Below are positions 46,072 to 54,617 of a stretch of 64,000 nt of DNA, one piece after another. The notes below the pieces were generated by a model. That model ran no database searches. It saw only the letters and a program-made list of their open reading frames with translations, and was not told where the DNA came from. The stretch is from JAPHTQ01 sp050302275. Lineage in GTDB: Bacteria; Pseudomonadota; Gammaproteobacteria; Thiohalomonadales; Thiohalomonadaceae. The position numbers and the translations under genes are program-made. Each line of letters starts with the position of its first letter. Positions within the stretch are counted from its first letter, which is position 1. The stretch covers positions 186,001 to 250,000 of the forward strand of contig JBNLAT010000001.1 of the NCBI GenBank assembly GCA_050302275.1, given 5' to 3'.

Positions 46072-46217
46072 GTAATTCCTATCCTGCTGCCCTGGGGGCG
46101 TTTTCGTAATCCGCTATTCTAGCCTACTTGGCCGCCAGATGCGCCGGGCGTTGACAAGAATCGGCTGCCGCTGCTAAAGTTCGCGTCCTCTCGCGCCGAA
46201 AGACGCAGGGTAACCAC

Positions 46218-46304
46218 GCCGAGGTGGTGAAATTGGTAGACACGCTAGCTTCAGGTGCTAGTGGGGGAAACCCCGTGGAGGTTCGAGTCCTCTCCTCGGC
46301 ACCA
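46218..46304 (+). tRNA. tRNA-Leu (anticodon CAG)
   Basis: An 87-nt class II tRNA with encoded CCA. Acceptor stem GCCGAGG/CCTCGGC; anticodon stem CTAGC/GCTAG with loop TTCAGGT, giving CAG; variable arm GGGG..CCCC; T arm GGTTCGAGTCC. Divergent from rnr, as in many gammaproteobacteria. Its 3' end is repeated twice more downstream. Confidence 0.97.
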
Positions 46305-46313
46305 TACAAAAAG

Positions 46314-46348
46314 AACCCGCATACAGTTCATCTGCTGCGGGTTTTTTA
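46314..46348 (+). terminator. tRNA-Leu terminator, repeat unit 1
   Basis: AACCCGCA pairs with TGCGGGTT, followed by six Ts; 10 bp after the CCA end of the mature tRNA. Confidence 0.9.
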
Positions 46349-46467
46349 TTGCCTGAACCTCCACGGCCGTGGAGGCTGACTCGCCTACGGCTCGCCCTGA
46401 CGGGCGCACTGCGTGCGTCCCCCGCTTCGCGTGGTCGAGTCCTCTCCTCGGCACCATACAAAATAAG

Positions 46468-46503
46468 AACCCGCATACAGTTGATCTGCTGCGGGTTTTT
46501 TAT
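46468..46503 (+). terminator. terminator copy, repeat unit 2
   Basis: The same stem as unit 1 with one loop change (GTTGATC for GTTCATC), followed by a T run. Confidence 0.85.
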
Positions 46504-46618
46504 TGCCTGAACCTACACGGCCGTGAAGGCTGACTCGCCGGCGGCTCGCCCTACGGGCGCACTGCGTGCGCCCCCCGCTTCGCGTGGTCGAGTCCTCTCC
46601 TCGGCACCATACAAAAAA

Positions 46619-46657
46619 GAACCCGCATACAGTTCATCTGCTGCGGGTTTTCTTTTC
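46619..46657 (+). terminator. terminator copy, repeat unit 3
   Basis: Same stem, followed by TTTTCTTTTCT. It is also the convergent junction with the LpxR-like gene. Confidence 0.85.
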
Positions 46658-46674
46658 TGTCTCTCACCTGTGCA

Positions 46675-47772
46675 TCAGTAGGAATAACTCAGGGTTAGGC
46701 TGCCCCAGTCCGTATCCATCCCCGTATTATTCCTGAATTCCGATGTGCGTGAGCGCAAACTCAAGCTTAAAATCCACTGTTGTGCTGGCTCCCAGGTAAT
46801 TCCCAGTGCGGTTTCAGTAATGATAGGTATCAAATCGTCAGCACCGAAAACCACATCACTCTCCTTAAACTGTCCCTGCAACATGGCATTGTAGATTCGA
46901 TAACGGCCAATCACTCCCCACCAGAAAAACAGTTCACGTTTGTCGGTGTGTGGTCTCAAGACTGAGGGACTACCGAGGTTGATGTAATCACCAAACACTG
47001 GCGAAAATTCCCACCACGGTCTGGCGATACGACCGAATCGTCCGCCAAGACCGAAACCGATCTCCGTCGTCGTGCCTATACTGGCACCCAACATGCTACC
47101 CATCGTATAGGTCAGGCCAGCATCTGATTTATGGTGAAAATGTAATTTTTTTCGCGCCACGGTATACATGGCGGTCAATTCACCACCATCGCTAATCTGA
47201 TGATTCCACCCCTGGGGAACATCATTCCCCAACGCTCGGTGGAGCTCTTTTTGAATATTTTCACCCAACTCTGAACCAATCATTCCCAAAGAAAAATTAG
47301 AGTGGTAGGTGATTTGCTCTTCCAAATTCACCGTCAGCTGCGTGTTGGAGAGAAACATCAGGTTAGCGTAGGGACGATCATTGTAGACAGGTAATGAAGT
47401 ACGGATATTGGCGGGAGTGAAAGCTTCCAGCCCGAAGGAAATACTGTGCATGTGATAGTGAGGGCCATCCGTGTAGAGTGTCGAGAAACCTGTCCAGTTA
47501 TTCAGTGTGGAGAGAATTGGATCGAGGGAGTACCAGTAATCCACAGCACGCTGACCTGATAAGGTTAGCGACATGCCGCCCGTGTATTGCTGATCCCTGT
47601 CTGTAGGAAAAAACAGATCATTATCTATCTGCACACTCCAGCCGGTAGCGTATTCCTCGTTGGCATAATTTGAGTGTTCAGCATCAGCCTCAATTGGCGC
47701 AGCCAATTGAATGGAGACAGCCAGATACAACAGCCACCACTGCAGCAACTTCATACGGCGCTTGCGCGACAT
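46675..47772 (-). CDS. LpxR-like lipid A 3'-O-deacylase family outer-membrane protein
   Basis: Predicted outer-membrane beta-barrel of the LpxR (DUF2219) family, which removes the 3'-acyloxyacyl chain of lipid A. It has 365 residues: basic N-terminus and signal peptide ending near EADA (about 1-32), then alternating strands ending SLTLSYSY with a terminal aromatic. The conserved N-terminal Asn-Asp is in VQIDNDLFFPTDRDQQYTGG (about 47-66), with Thr/Tyr-Thr following; the region with YNDRPYANLMFLSNT is also typical. The gene is visibly AT-richer than its neighbours and sits between the tRNA-Leu repeats and purA, outside the otherwise conserved order, suggesting acquisition. Confidence 0.85.
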   Translation of the reverse strand: MSRKRRMKLLQWWLLYLAVSIQLAAPIEADAEHSNYANEEYATGWSVQIDNDLFFPTDRDQQYTGGMSLTLSGQRAVDYWYSLDPILSTLNNWTGFSTLYTDGPHYHMHSISFGLEAFTPANIRTSLPVYNDRPYANLMFLSNTQLTVNLEEQITYHSNFSLGMIGSELGENIQKELHRALGNDVPQGWNHQISDGGELTAMYTVARKKLHFHHKSDAGLTYTMGSMLGASIGTTTEIGFGLGGRFGRIARPWWEFSPVFGDYINLGSPSVLRPHTDKRELFFWWGVIGRYRIYNAMLQGQFKESDVVFGADDLIPIITETALGITWEPAQQWILSLSLRSRTSEFRNNTGMDTDWGSLTLSYSY

Positions 47773-47807
47773 CGAAGGGTCTCACAGGTTGAAACGAAGA
47801 CTGTGCT

Positions 47808-47833
47808 GACTTGCCCCGGCTCAGGGGCAAGTC
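47808..47833 (-). terminator. 10-bp hairpin downstream of purA
   Basis: GACTTGCCCC pairs with GGGGCAAGTC around a 6-base loop, 13 bp past the purA stop on the minus strand. No U-tract follows, so it may stabilise the transcript end or need Rho. Confidence 0.5.
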
Positions 47834-47845
47834 AAAGATTAGCGA

Positions 47846-49156
47846 TCAGGCGAAGGGATCACGCAGGACAATGGTATCGGCGCGATCCGGTCCGGTAGAG
47901 ATAATGTCCACAGGAATGCCAACCACCTCTTCGATCTTCTTGATATAGGCCTTGGCATTTTCCGGCAGGCCATCGTAATCGCGTACGCCGACCGTACTCT
48001 CTTTCCAGCCGGGAACTTCAATGTATTCGGGTTGGCACTGCTCATAAGCATCGGCGCCAATAGGCGGGCTTTCCAGGCTTTTGCCATCACAGGTGTAGCC
48101 GGTGGCAATGCGCAGGGTTTCCAGACCATCGAGCACGTCCATCTTGGTCAGGCAGATACCCGAAAGGGAATTGAGCTGGACCGAACGACGCAGGCTCACT
48201 GCATCGAGCCAGCCACAACGACGCGGACGACCGGTGGTGGAACCGAATTCGTGACCCTGATCGGCCATGTGCTTGCCAACAGGATCGGCCAGGTCGACAC
48301 CGTCATAGAGTTCGGTGGGGAACGGACCGGCACCGACACGGGTGGTGTAGGCCTTGGTGATACCGAGTACGTAGTCAATGTCCCGCGGACCAACGCCGGT
48401 ACCGGTACAGGCACCGCCGGCGGTGGCATTGGATGAGGTCACGTAGGGATAGGTGCCGTGGTCGATATCGAGCAGGGTGCCCTGTGCGCCTTCGAACATA
48501 ATGCTCTTGCCTTCGTTGCGATACTGGTGCAACAGGCCGGTCACGTCGGCAACCATCGGACGAATACGCTCCGCCATTTCCAGACCCTGATCCAGCACTT
48601 CCTGGAAATCGACTGTGTCGGTCTTGAAGTAATTCTTCAGGGCAAAGTTGTGATAGTCGAGCACTTCGCCGAGACGGGCGGCAAAACGTTCACGATGCAG
48701 CATATCGCCAACCTTGAGGCCGCGACGGGAAATCTTGTCTTCGTAGGCCGGACCAATACCACGACCGGTGGTACCGATGGCTTTCTTGCCTCGGGCCAGC
48801 TCACGGGCCTGATCCAGGGCAATGTGATAAGGAAGAATAAGAGTACAGGCTTCGCTGATCTTGAGACGCTCGGTAGCGGGTACGCCACTCTCTTCGAGCA
48901 TGGTCAGCTCCTTGAGCAGCGCCTCGGGCGAGAGCACCACGCCGTTGCCGATCATGCATTCCACGCCTTCGCGCAGTACACCGGAAGGAATCAGGTGGAG
49001 TACGGTCTTTTTGCCGTCAATGACCAGGGTATGCCCGGCATTGTGGCCACCCTGAAAACGGACTACCGCCTGGGCCTTTTCGGTAAGCAGGTCGACAACC
49101 TTACCTTTACCCTCATCACCCCATTGGGTCCCGATTACGACGACATTCTTACCCAT
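47846..49156 (-). CDS. purA: adenylosuccinate synthetase
   Basis: GTP-dependent condensation of IMP and aspartate, committed step to AMP. It has 436 residues: GTQWGDEGKGKVVDLL (about 9-24), FQGGHNAGHTLVIDGKK, GTTGRGIGPAYEDKISRRG and MFEGAQGTLLDIDHGTYPYVT. Downstream of hisZ on the same strand (118-bp gap) and the last conserved gene before the LpxR-like insertion. Confidence 0.98.
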   Translation of the reverse strand: MGKNVVVIGTQWGDEGKGKVVDLLTEKAQAVVRFQGGHNAGHTLVIDGKKTVLHLIPSGVLREGVECMIGNGVVLSPEALLKELTMLEESGVPATERLKISEACTLILPYHIALDQARELARGKKAIGTTGRGIGPAYEDKISRRGLKVGDMLHRERFAARLGEVLDYHNFALKNYFKTDTVDFQEVLDQGLEMAERIRPMVADVTGLLHQYRNEGKSIMFEGAQGTLLDIDHGTYPYVTSSNATAGGACTGTGVGPRDIDYVLGITKAYTTRVGAGPFPTELYDGVDLADPVGKHMADQGHEFGSTTGRPRRCGWLDAVSLRRSVQLNSLSGICLTKMDVLDGLETLRIATGYTCDGKSLESPPIGADAYEQCQPEYIEVPGWKESTVGVRDYDGLPENAKAYIKKIEEVVGIPVDIISTGPDRADTIVLRDPFA

Positions 49157-49274
49157 GTTTACACTCTCTGTTCAGACACTAGTCGGCAAAACGCACGCAG
49201 TTCTCCGGCGCGGAGACATTCTGCGGTGTGAACGCCGCTGTGAAAACCAAAAAATACCTTTCAAGGGATAAAAG

Positions 49275-50456
49275 TTATTTGCGCAGGGCAACCGGCTGCC
49301 ACTTTCCACCCTTCAGCACCAGTTCCCGATCGCAACCCATCTCTTCGGCCCCACCCTGCTGTTCCGGCAACGCCTGGATCACCCGCTCGCCTGCGGTACG
49401 CAGGGCTTCGATGGCCTGCTCCAGACCGGGTTCGGCCGAAACGGGGGCAAAGATACCACGAACCTCGGCGGTTTTGGCATCCACCAGTGAAAGCACCGTT
49501 TTCAAATCGGTACTAAACCCGGTCGCAGGGCGAGAACGGCCGAAGACCTTGCCGATATCGTCGTAACGACCGCCCTGGGCGACGGCCTGCCCCTGTCCGG
49601 GAACGAATGCGGCGAACACCACACCGGTGTGATAGTGGTAGCCGCGCAGTTCGGCCAGGTCGAAATGCACTTTGGTGTCGGGCAATCCGGCCACCAGTTC
49701 GGCGATCTGGCGCAGGTTACCCAGCGCCTGGTGAACCGACTCGTCGGCATCTGCCAGCAGAGAGGCGGCACGATCCAGCACCGAGGCATCGCCGTGCAGA
49801 TCCGCCAGGGCCATCAACATCGCGTGCATCGTCGCAGGCAGTGCCTTGGCCTCGAGCAGGGCCGCGATCTCCGGCTTGGCCTTGCGCTGCAGGGCATCAA
49901 ACAGTTGCGCCTCGCACTCGGCATCCAGATTGGCCTGTTGCGCCAGTCCACGGAAGATCCCGACATGCCCCAGGTCGAGCCAGATATGACCGATCCCGGC
50001 GGTTTGCAGGGTCCGCACCATCAGGCGCAACACCTCGGCGTCGCTCTCAACCCCGGCGTGGCCGTAGAGTTCAGCTCCAACTTGCATGGGCGTACGGTTG
50101 CCGCCATGGCTCGGCGGCAGGGTACGCAGCACCGTCCCCATGTAGCAGAGTCGTGAGGGAACATCGCGCTTAAGACAGTGGGCATCGATACGTGCCACCT
50201 GCGGTGTCATATCGGAACGCAGCCCCATCAGACGCCCGGTGAGCTGGTCGGTGAGTTTGAAGGTTTGCAGATCGAGATCGTTACCGGTGCCGGTCAGCAG
50301 CGATTCCAGATATTCGATAAACGGCGGCATCACCAGTTCATAGCCCCAGCTATTGAACAGGTCGAACAGGCGGCGCAAGGTCGCCTCCAGCTGTTCCGCA
50401 CGCGGTGGCAGGATCTCTTCGATGCCTTCCGGCAGTAACCAGCGATCGTTTTCCAT
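49275..50456 (-). CDS. hisZ: ATP phosphoribosyltransferase regulatory subunit HisZ
   Basis: HisRS-like paralogue that forms the HisG-HisZ hetero-octamer catalysing the first step of histidine synthesis. It has 393 residues. Class II fold without tRNA-binding extension: WLLPEGIEEILPPRAEQLE, GYELVMPPFIEYLESLL, LRSDMTPQVARIDAH, GGRYDDIG. True histidyl-tRNA synthetases are longer and carry an anticodon-binding domain. HisZ implies a short-form HisG elsewhere. ATG at 50456 is preferred to the TTG at 50465. Its place between yjeT and purA is common in non-enteric gammaproteobacteria. Confidence 0.95.
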   Translation of the reverse strand: MENDRWLLPEGIEEILPPRAEQLEATLRRLFDLFNSWGYELVMPPFIEYLESLLTGTGNDLDLQTFKLTDQLTGRLMGLRSDMTPQVARIDAHCLKRDVPSRLCYMGTVLRTLPPSHGGNRTPMQVGAELYGHAGVESDAEVLRLMVRTLQTAGIGHIWLDLGHVGIFRGLAQQANLDAECEAQLFDALQRKAKPEIAALLEAKALPATMHAMLMALADLHGDASVLDRAASLLADADESVHQALGNLRQIAELVAGLPDTKVHFDLAELRGYHYHTGVVFAAFVPGQGQAVAQGGRYDDIGKVFGRSRPATGFSTDLKTVLSLVDAKTAEVRGIFAPVSAEPGLEQAIEALRTAGERVIQALPEQQGGAEEMGCDRELVLKGGKWQPVALRK

Positions 50457-50461
50457 GTTGT

Positions 50462-50647
50462 TCAATTCTTTATCAGATAGAGGAGCAGTGCGCCCGCAAC
50501 CATACTTGCCAATCCGGCAATGCGCAGGGAACGCTCGTCCATGCCAATCATTGCCACTGCCGCCTTACGATAGGAAGTCGGCGAAAGCGCCGGCAGCAGC
50601 CCTTCGATTACCAGGACCAGCGCCAGCGCAGACCACAGGTCTGTCAT
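50462..50647 (-). CDS. yjeT: DUF2065 (YjeT-like) small membrane protein
   Basis: A 61-residue membrane protein with two hydrophobic helices (LWSALALVLVIEGLLPAL and RIAGLASMVAGALLLYLI) around a short basic loop. Matches YjeT by size, sequence style and position directly after hflC. Molecular function unknown. 5 bp separate its stop from the hisZ ATG. Confidence 0.9.
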   Translation of the reverse strand: MTDLWSALALVLVIEGLLPALSPTSYRKAAVAMIGMDERSLRIAGLASMVAGALLLYLIKN

Positions 50648-50709
50648 TGGATATTACCCCAAAAAATAACCGGGTAACGCGATTGCGTTACCCGGCATAT
50701 GCTTTTTCC

Positions 50710-51585
50710 TTACTTTTTCATTCCCTGGGCGTCTTTGAAGTACTTGAAGAACTCTGAGTTCGGGTCAAGCACCAGCACATCACCCTGGCTACTAAAAACA
50801 TTCTTGTAGGCGGTCAGGCTCCGATACAGCTCATAGAATTTGGCATCTTTGCTGAAGGCCTTGGCATAGATATCCGCCGCCTTACCGTCGCCTTCACCAC
50901 GCAAGCGCTCGGAATCCCGATAGGCCTCGGCGAGAATGACCGTTCGCTGGCGATCTGCATCGGCGCGGATCCGTTCAGCCGCCTCGGCACCACGGGAGCG
51001 CAGCTCCTTGGCAACCCGATCACGTTCGGCACGCATCCGCTGGTAAACCGAACCGGAAACCTCCGGTGGCAGCTCAATACGTTTGATCCGCACATCCACC
51101 ACTTCGATACCGAACTGTTTCGCCTGCTCTTCGATCTGCGCGTTGATCACATTCATGATCTGCGCACGCTCACCGGAAATGGCCTCCTGAATGGTCCGCT
51201 TACCAAACTCGTCGCGCAGACCGTTTTTGATAACCTGCGCCAGGCGTTGACCAGCACGGCGCTCGTCACCAGCCATGGTCTTGTAATAACTAGCCACGTC
51301 GGCAATCCGCCACTTGATGAAGGAGTCGACGATAACGTTCTTCTTCTCCAGGGTCAGATAACGTTCAGGCTGCGCATCCAGAGTAAGAATACGGCTGTCG
51401 AATTTGCGCACGTTATTGATGAACGGGATCTTGAAGTAGAGCCCCGGTTTGTAATCGGCACGGTCGAACTCGCCCAGGCGAAATTTGATCGCCAGTTCAC
51501 GCTGCTCGACGACGAAGAAAGACATGGAACCAAGCCAGACAATCGCTGCGGCCAGGATCAGGGATATCGTTTTAGCCGGACTCAT
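50710..51585 (-). CDS. hflC: HflC, SPFH regulator of FtsH
   Basis: Membrane-anchored SPFH/prohibitin protein that forms a periplasm-facing cage with HflK around the FtsH protease. It has 291 residues: one N-terminal transmembrane helix (ISLILAAAIVWLGSMSFFVV), SPFH domain about 25-190 (DSRILTLDAQPERYLTLEKK), then a coiled coil (MRAERDRVAKELRSRGAEAA) and a YRSLTAYKNVF C-terminal segment. ATG overlaps the hflK stop (TAATG). Confidence 0.97.
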   Translation of the reverse strand: MSPAKTISLILAAAIVWLGSMSFFVVEQRELAIKFRLGEFDRADYKPGLYFKIPFINNVRKFDSRILTLDAQPERYLTLEKKNVIVDSFIKWRIADVASYYKTMAGDERRAGQRLAQVIKNGLRDEFGKRTIQEAISGERAQIMNVINAQIEEQAKQFGIEVVDVRIKRIELPPEVSGSVYQRMRAERDRVAKELRSRGAEAAERIRADADRQRTVILAEAYRDSERLRGEGDGKAADIYAKAFSKDAKFYELYRSLTAYKNVFSSQGDVLVLDPNSEFFKYFKDAQGMKK

Positions 51586-52778
51586 TAGCGCACCTCCCGG
51601 GTACGGCGATCATCTCGCAGACGGGAATTTTGCTTACTGCTGCTACCGCTCGCATTCATAGGATTATTGGGGGACAGGGTTTCATAGTCCTTGGAAGGGA
51701 CGCTACCGCTGCTACCACTGCGCTCCATCAACTTATCCAGTGGCAGATAGAGCAGATTGTTGTTGCCCTTGGTATCAACCACGACTTTGCTGCTCTGGTG
51801 CAACACAGACTCTAGCGTATCGATGTAGAGACGCTTGCGGGTCACCTCAGGCGCCTTGCGATACTCCTTGAGAATACTGAGGAAGCGACTGGTTTCACCC
51901 TCGGCCTCCGCAATTACCTGTTCCTTGTAGGCGCTGGCCTCTTCAAGAATACGTGCCGCACTACCGCGAGCCTTGGGCAGAATGTCGTTGGAATATGCCT
52001 CGGCTTCGTTTTTCAGGCGCTGCTCATCCTCACGCGCCTTAACCGCATCGGCGAAGGCATCCTGAACCTGTTGCGGCGCCTGCGCATCCTGCATGGTCAG
52101 CTGACTGACCACCAGACCGGTTTTATACTGATCGAGAATCTCCTGAATCAGTTGCTGCGCCCGATTGACCACCTCACTACGGCCGCCAGTGATAACGAAA
52201 TCCATCTCGCTCTTGCCGATGATTTCACGTACCGCGCTCTCCATCGCCTGACGCATGGTTTCGTCCGGCTCGCGCACGTTGAACAGATAATCACGCGCAT
52301 CGCTGACCTGATACTGAATCGCGAACTTCACATCGACGATGTTCTCATCCTGGGTCAGCATTTGGGATTCTTCGGTACGAACACCCAGTTCGATGCTACG
52401 TACGTTCTCGACGTTGACCTTCTCCACGCTCTGAATAAAGCGTGGGTACCAGTGCGGACCAGGCATGGTGGTCTCTTTATAGGCACCGAACTGGGTGACC
52501 ACACCACGGGTACCCTCTTCGATGATGTAGATCCCGGAAAGGGCCCATACCAGTAAGGCAACGACGACAACGGTGCTAATACCACCGAAACCGATACCGC
52601 CTCCGCCGCTCGGGGTTGCGCCGTTTCCGCCATTACCACCCTTACCGCCGCCGAACAGGCCGCCGAGTTTGTTTTGCAGTTTGCGCACTACCTCATCGAG
52701 GTCGGGCGGGCCCTGCTCGTCGTTGCGACCGCCCCAGGGGTCTTTGTCCCCGGAGCCGCCAGGTTCATTCCAGGCCAT
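51585..52778 (-). CDS. hflK: HflK, SPFH regulator of FtsH
   Basis: Partner of HflC. It has 397 residues from the conserved start MAWNEPGGSGDKDPWGG (ATG at 52778; a longer opening to 52874 lacks homology). Gly-rich cytoplasmic N-terminus, transmembrane helix about 64-85 (VVVVALLVWALSGIYII), SPFH domain, and a coiled coil with AKAREDEQRLKNEAEAYSND-like sequence. The C-terminal tail is Ser/Asn-rich and variable. Downstream of hflX by 108 bp. Confidence 0.96.
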   Translation of the reverse strand: MAWNEPGGSGDKDPWGGRNDEQGPPDLDEVVRKLQNKLGGLFGGGKGGNGGNGATPSGGGGIGFGGISTVVVVALLVWALSGIYIIEEGTRGVVTQFGAYKETTMPGPHWYPRFIQSVEKVNVENVRSIELGVRTEESQMLTQDENIVDVKFAIQYQVSDARDYLFNVREPDETMRQAMESAVREIIGKSEMDFVITGGRSEVVNRAQQLIQEILDQYKTGLVVSQLTMQDAQAPQQVQDAFADAVKAREDEQRLKNEAEAYSNDILPKARGSAARILEEASAYKEQVIAEAEGETSRFLSILKEYRKAPEVTRKRLYIDTLESVLHQSSKVVVDTKGNNNLLYLPLDKLMERSGSSGSVPSKDYETLSPNNPMNASGSSSKQNSRLRDDRRTREVR

Positions 52779-52886
52779 TGATTTCTCCAATAAATCTCTT
52801 TTGAGAACGGTATATGCCGTATTTACAAATTGTTGGGCAAATTCTAGGGGTCTTGCACTAACGCCGCAAGGCACAATCGGCTTGGC

Positions 52887-54170
52887 CTAGGCCTGCGGCA
52901 GTAACTCGTTGAAATCTCCCTGCTTACGTAACGATTCCAGATAGTGGGGCTCGATGCGAATATCCAGCTCCCAGCTGCCATCCTCTTCGACACGCTCGGC
53001 CACCACCGCGCCCAACTCATAGAGTCGTGCACGCAGACGGCTCGCCGCGGGCGGCAGATGCAGGTGGTAGCTACGCCGTTTGACACTGGCCCACTCACTC
53101 AGCACCTGGCGCAGCAAATCCAGTCCTTCGCCGCTCGCAGCGGAGAGATAGACACGTGTCGCTTCGCCTTCGGCATTTCTTTCCACGTGAGGTTCAATCC
53201 CGTCGCAGAGATCTATTTTGTTGTAGATCGTGATCTGCGGCACCTTGTCGGCGCCGATCTCACGCAATACCTCATCTACCTGCTCGACCTTCGCCTCGCG
53301 TTCCTCATCGGCGGCATCGATTACATGCAGCAGCAGTTCCGCCTCGCGGCTCTCCTGCAGGGTGGAGCGAAACGCCTCCACTACATCGTGGGGCAGGTGG
53401 CGAATAAATCCAACTGTATCGGCCAGGATCAACGCCTCACCGTTATCCAGATCCAGCCGCCTCAGGGTGGGGTCGAGGGTGGCGAACAACTGGTCCGCAG
53501 CGTAAACCTCATCCCCCGCCAGGGCGTTGAACAGACTCGATTTTCCGGCGTTGGTATAACCCACCAGCGAAACCGTGGGCAGCTCGGCTCGCTTACGCGC
53601 CCGGCGCCCCTGCTCCCGCTGGCTGCGTACCTTATCCAGGCGTTTGTTCAGATTCTTGATCCGTCCGCCGATCATACGGCGGTCCGATTCGAGCTGGGTT
53701 TCACCCGGTCCGCGCAGACCGATACCGCCCTTCTGCCGCTCAAGGTGAGTCCAGCCACGGACCAGTCGGGTAGAGAGATGACGCAACTGCGCCAGTTCCA
53801 CCTGCAACTTACCTTCGTGGGAGCGGGCCCGCTGGGCGAAGATATCGAGAATCAGGCCGATGCGATCCAGTACGCGGCATTTGAGCAGTCGCTCCAGATT
53901 ACGCTCCTGGGCAGGAGAGAGGGAGTGGTTAACCAGTACCACTTCGGCCTCGTTGTCGACGACCGCCTGCTGGATCTCCTCTGCCTTGCCGCTACCGACA
54001 AAGTATTTGGGTTCAGGCTGGCGTCGTGCACCGGTGACCACAGCGACCACTTCCGCACCGGCGGAACGGGCCAGAATCCTGAATTCCTCAAGATCTTCCC
54101 GATCGGTCTCCTGCTGCAGGTCCAGATGTACAAGAACGGCGCGCTCGCCGCTCCGGGGGCGTTCAAACAA
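52887..54170 (-). CDS. hflX: GTPase HflX
   Basis: Ribosome-associated GTPase that splits stalled 70S ribosomes under stress. It has 427 residues. N-terminal HflX domain about 20-190 (VLVNHSLSPAQERNLERLL), Gly-rich linker GGIGLRGPGETQLESDRR, G1 VGYTNAGKSSLFNAL (about 202-216), G3 LADTVGFIRHLPH, G4 NKID. The apparent start is TTG at 54170. Downstream of hfq, in the E. coli-like miaA-hfq-hflX order. Confidence 0.96.
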   Translation of the reverse strand: MFERPRSGERAVLVHLDLQQETDREDLEEFRILARSAGAEVVAVVTGARRQPEPKYFVGSGKAEEIQQAVVDNEAEVVLVNHSLSPAQERNLERLLKCRVLDRIGLILDIFAQRARSHEGKLQVELAQLRHLSTRLVRGWTHLERQKGGIGLRGPGETQLESDRRMIGGRIKNLNKRLDKVRSQREQGRRARKRAELPTVSLVGYTNAGKSSLFNALAGDEVYAADQLFATLDPTLRRLDLDNGEALILADTVGFIRHLPHDVVEAFRSTLQESREAELLLHVIDAADEEREAKVEQVDEVLREIGADKVPQITIYNKIDLCDGIEPHVERNAEGEATRVYLSAASGEGLDLLRQVLSEWASVKRRSYHLHLPPAASRLRARLYELGAVVAERVEEDGSWELDIRIEPHYLESLRKQGDFNELLPQA

Positions 54171-54208
54171 GGCATCCCCCGGCCGCGACAGCGGTATGGA
54201 AAACAGGC

Positions 54209-54472
54209 TTAGAAGTTGTGGCTGGGAGCGGAATCACCGTTGGCCTGATCATTACTGAAGTTCAGTCGCACGTTGCGCGCCGGAACCACAGTAGAAATTG
54301 CATGTTTATAGACCATCTGGCTGACAGAATTCTTCAACAGTACGACAAACTGATCGAAAGACTCGATCTGTCCCTGTAATTTGATGCCATTTACCAGATA
54401 GATGGAGACGGGGATCCTTTCTTTCCGCAGGGCATTCAGAAACGGATCTTGTAGTGCTTGCCCTTTGCTCAT
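54209..54472 (-). CDS. hfq: RNA chaperone Hfq
   Basis: Hexameric Sm-like chaperone for small RNA-mRNA pairing. It has 87 residues: KGQALQDPFLNALRKERIPV, FDQFVVLLKN (Sm1) and the YKHAIST motif (Sm2), then a short C-terminal tail (SNDQANGDSAPSHNF), shorter than in E. coli. ATG at 54472 follows AGGAG at 8 bp; the longer opening to 54526 has no support. Confidence 0.98.
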   Translation of the reverse strand: MSKGQALQDPFLNALRKERIPVSIYLVNGIKLQGQIESFDQFVVLLKNSVSQMVYKHAISTVVPARNVRLNFSNDQANGDSAPSHNF

Positions 54473-54617
54473 CGGATTACTCCTTTTGTTATTATGTGGC
54501 GCAAGACGCGCTGCCAAATAATTCATAACTAATTCACGATCAATAGGTTACAGATATTTCTTACGCTGAGGTGAACACACTGCACACATCGGTGCCCCCT
54601 TTCACCCTCGCGTCGCG

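Larger units (their letters stand above)
46283..46657 (+). repeat. 152/153-bp tandem repeats of the tRNA-Leu 3' end plus terminator (rtT-like)
   Basis: Three consecutive units begin at 46283 (inside the tRNA), 46435 and 46588. Each starts with the same 22-base tRNA-Leu 3' end including CCA, followed by an intrinsic terminator (AACCCGCA...TGCGGGTT plus T run). Units 1 and 2 continue with a palindrome around CCACGGCCGTGG and hairpin-rich CGCCC-GGGCG and GCAC-TGCGTGC sequence; unit 3 ends after its terminator. Spacing is 152 and 153 bp. The organisation parallels E. coli tyrT/rtT, where transcripts through the first terminator yield extra RNAs. This accounts for all of 46305-46657; no protein gene is supported. 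Confidence 0.92.

Noticed and set aside
49275..50456. HisZ considered as histidyl-tRNA synthetase
   Set aside because: The C-terminal anticodon-binding domain is lacking and the operon context is that of HisZ.
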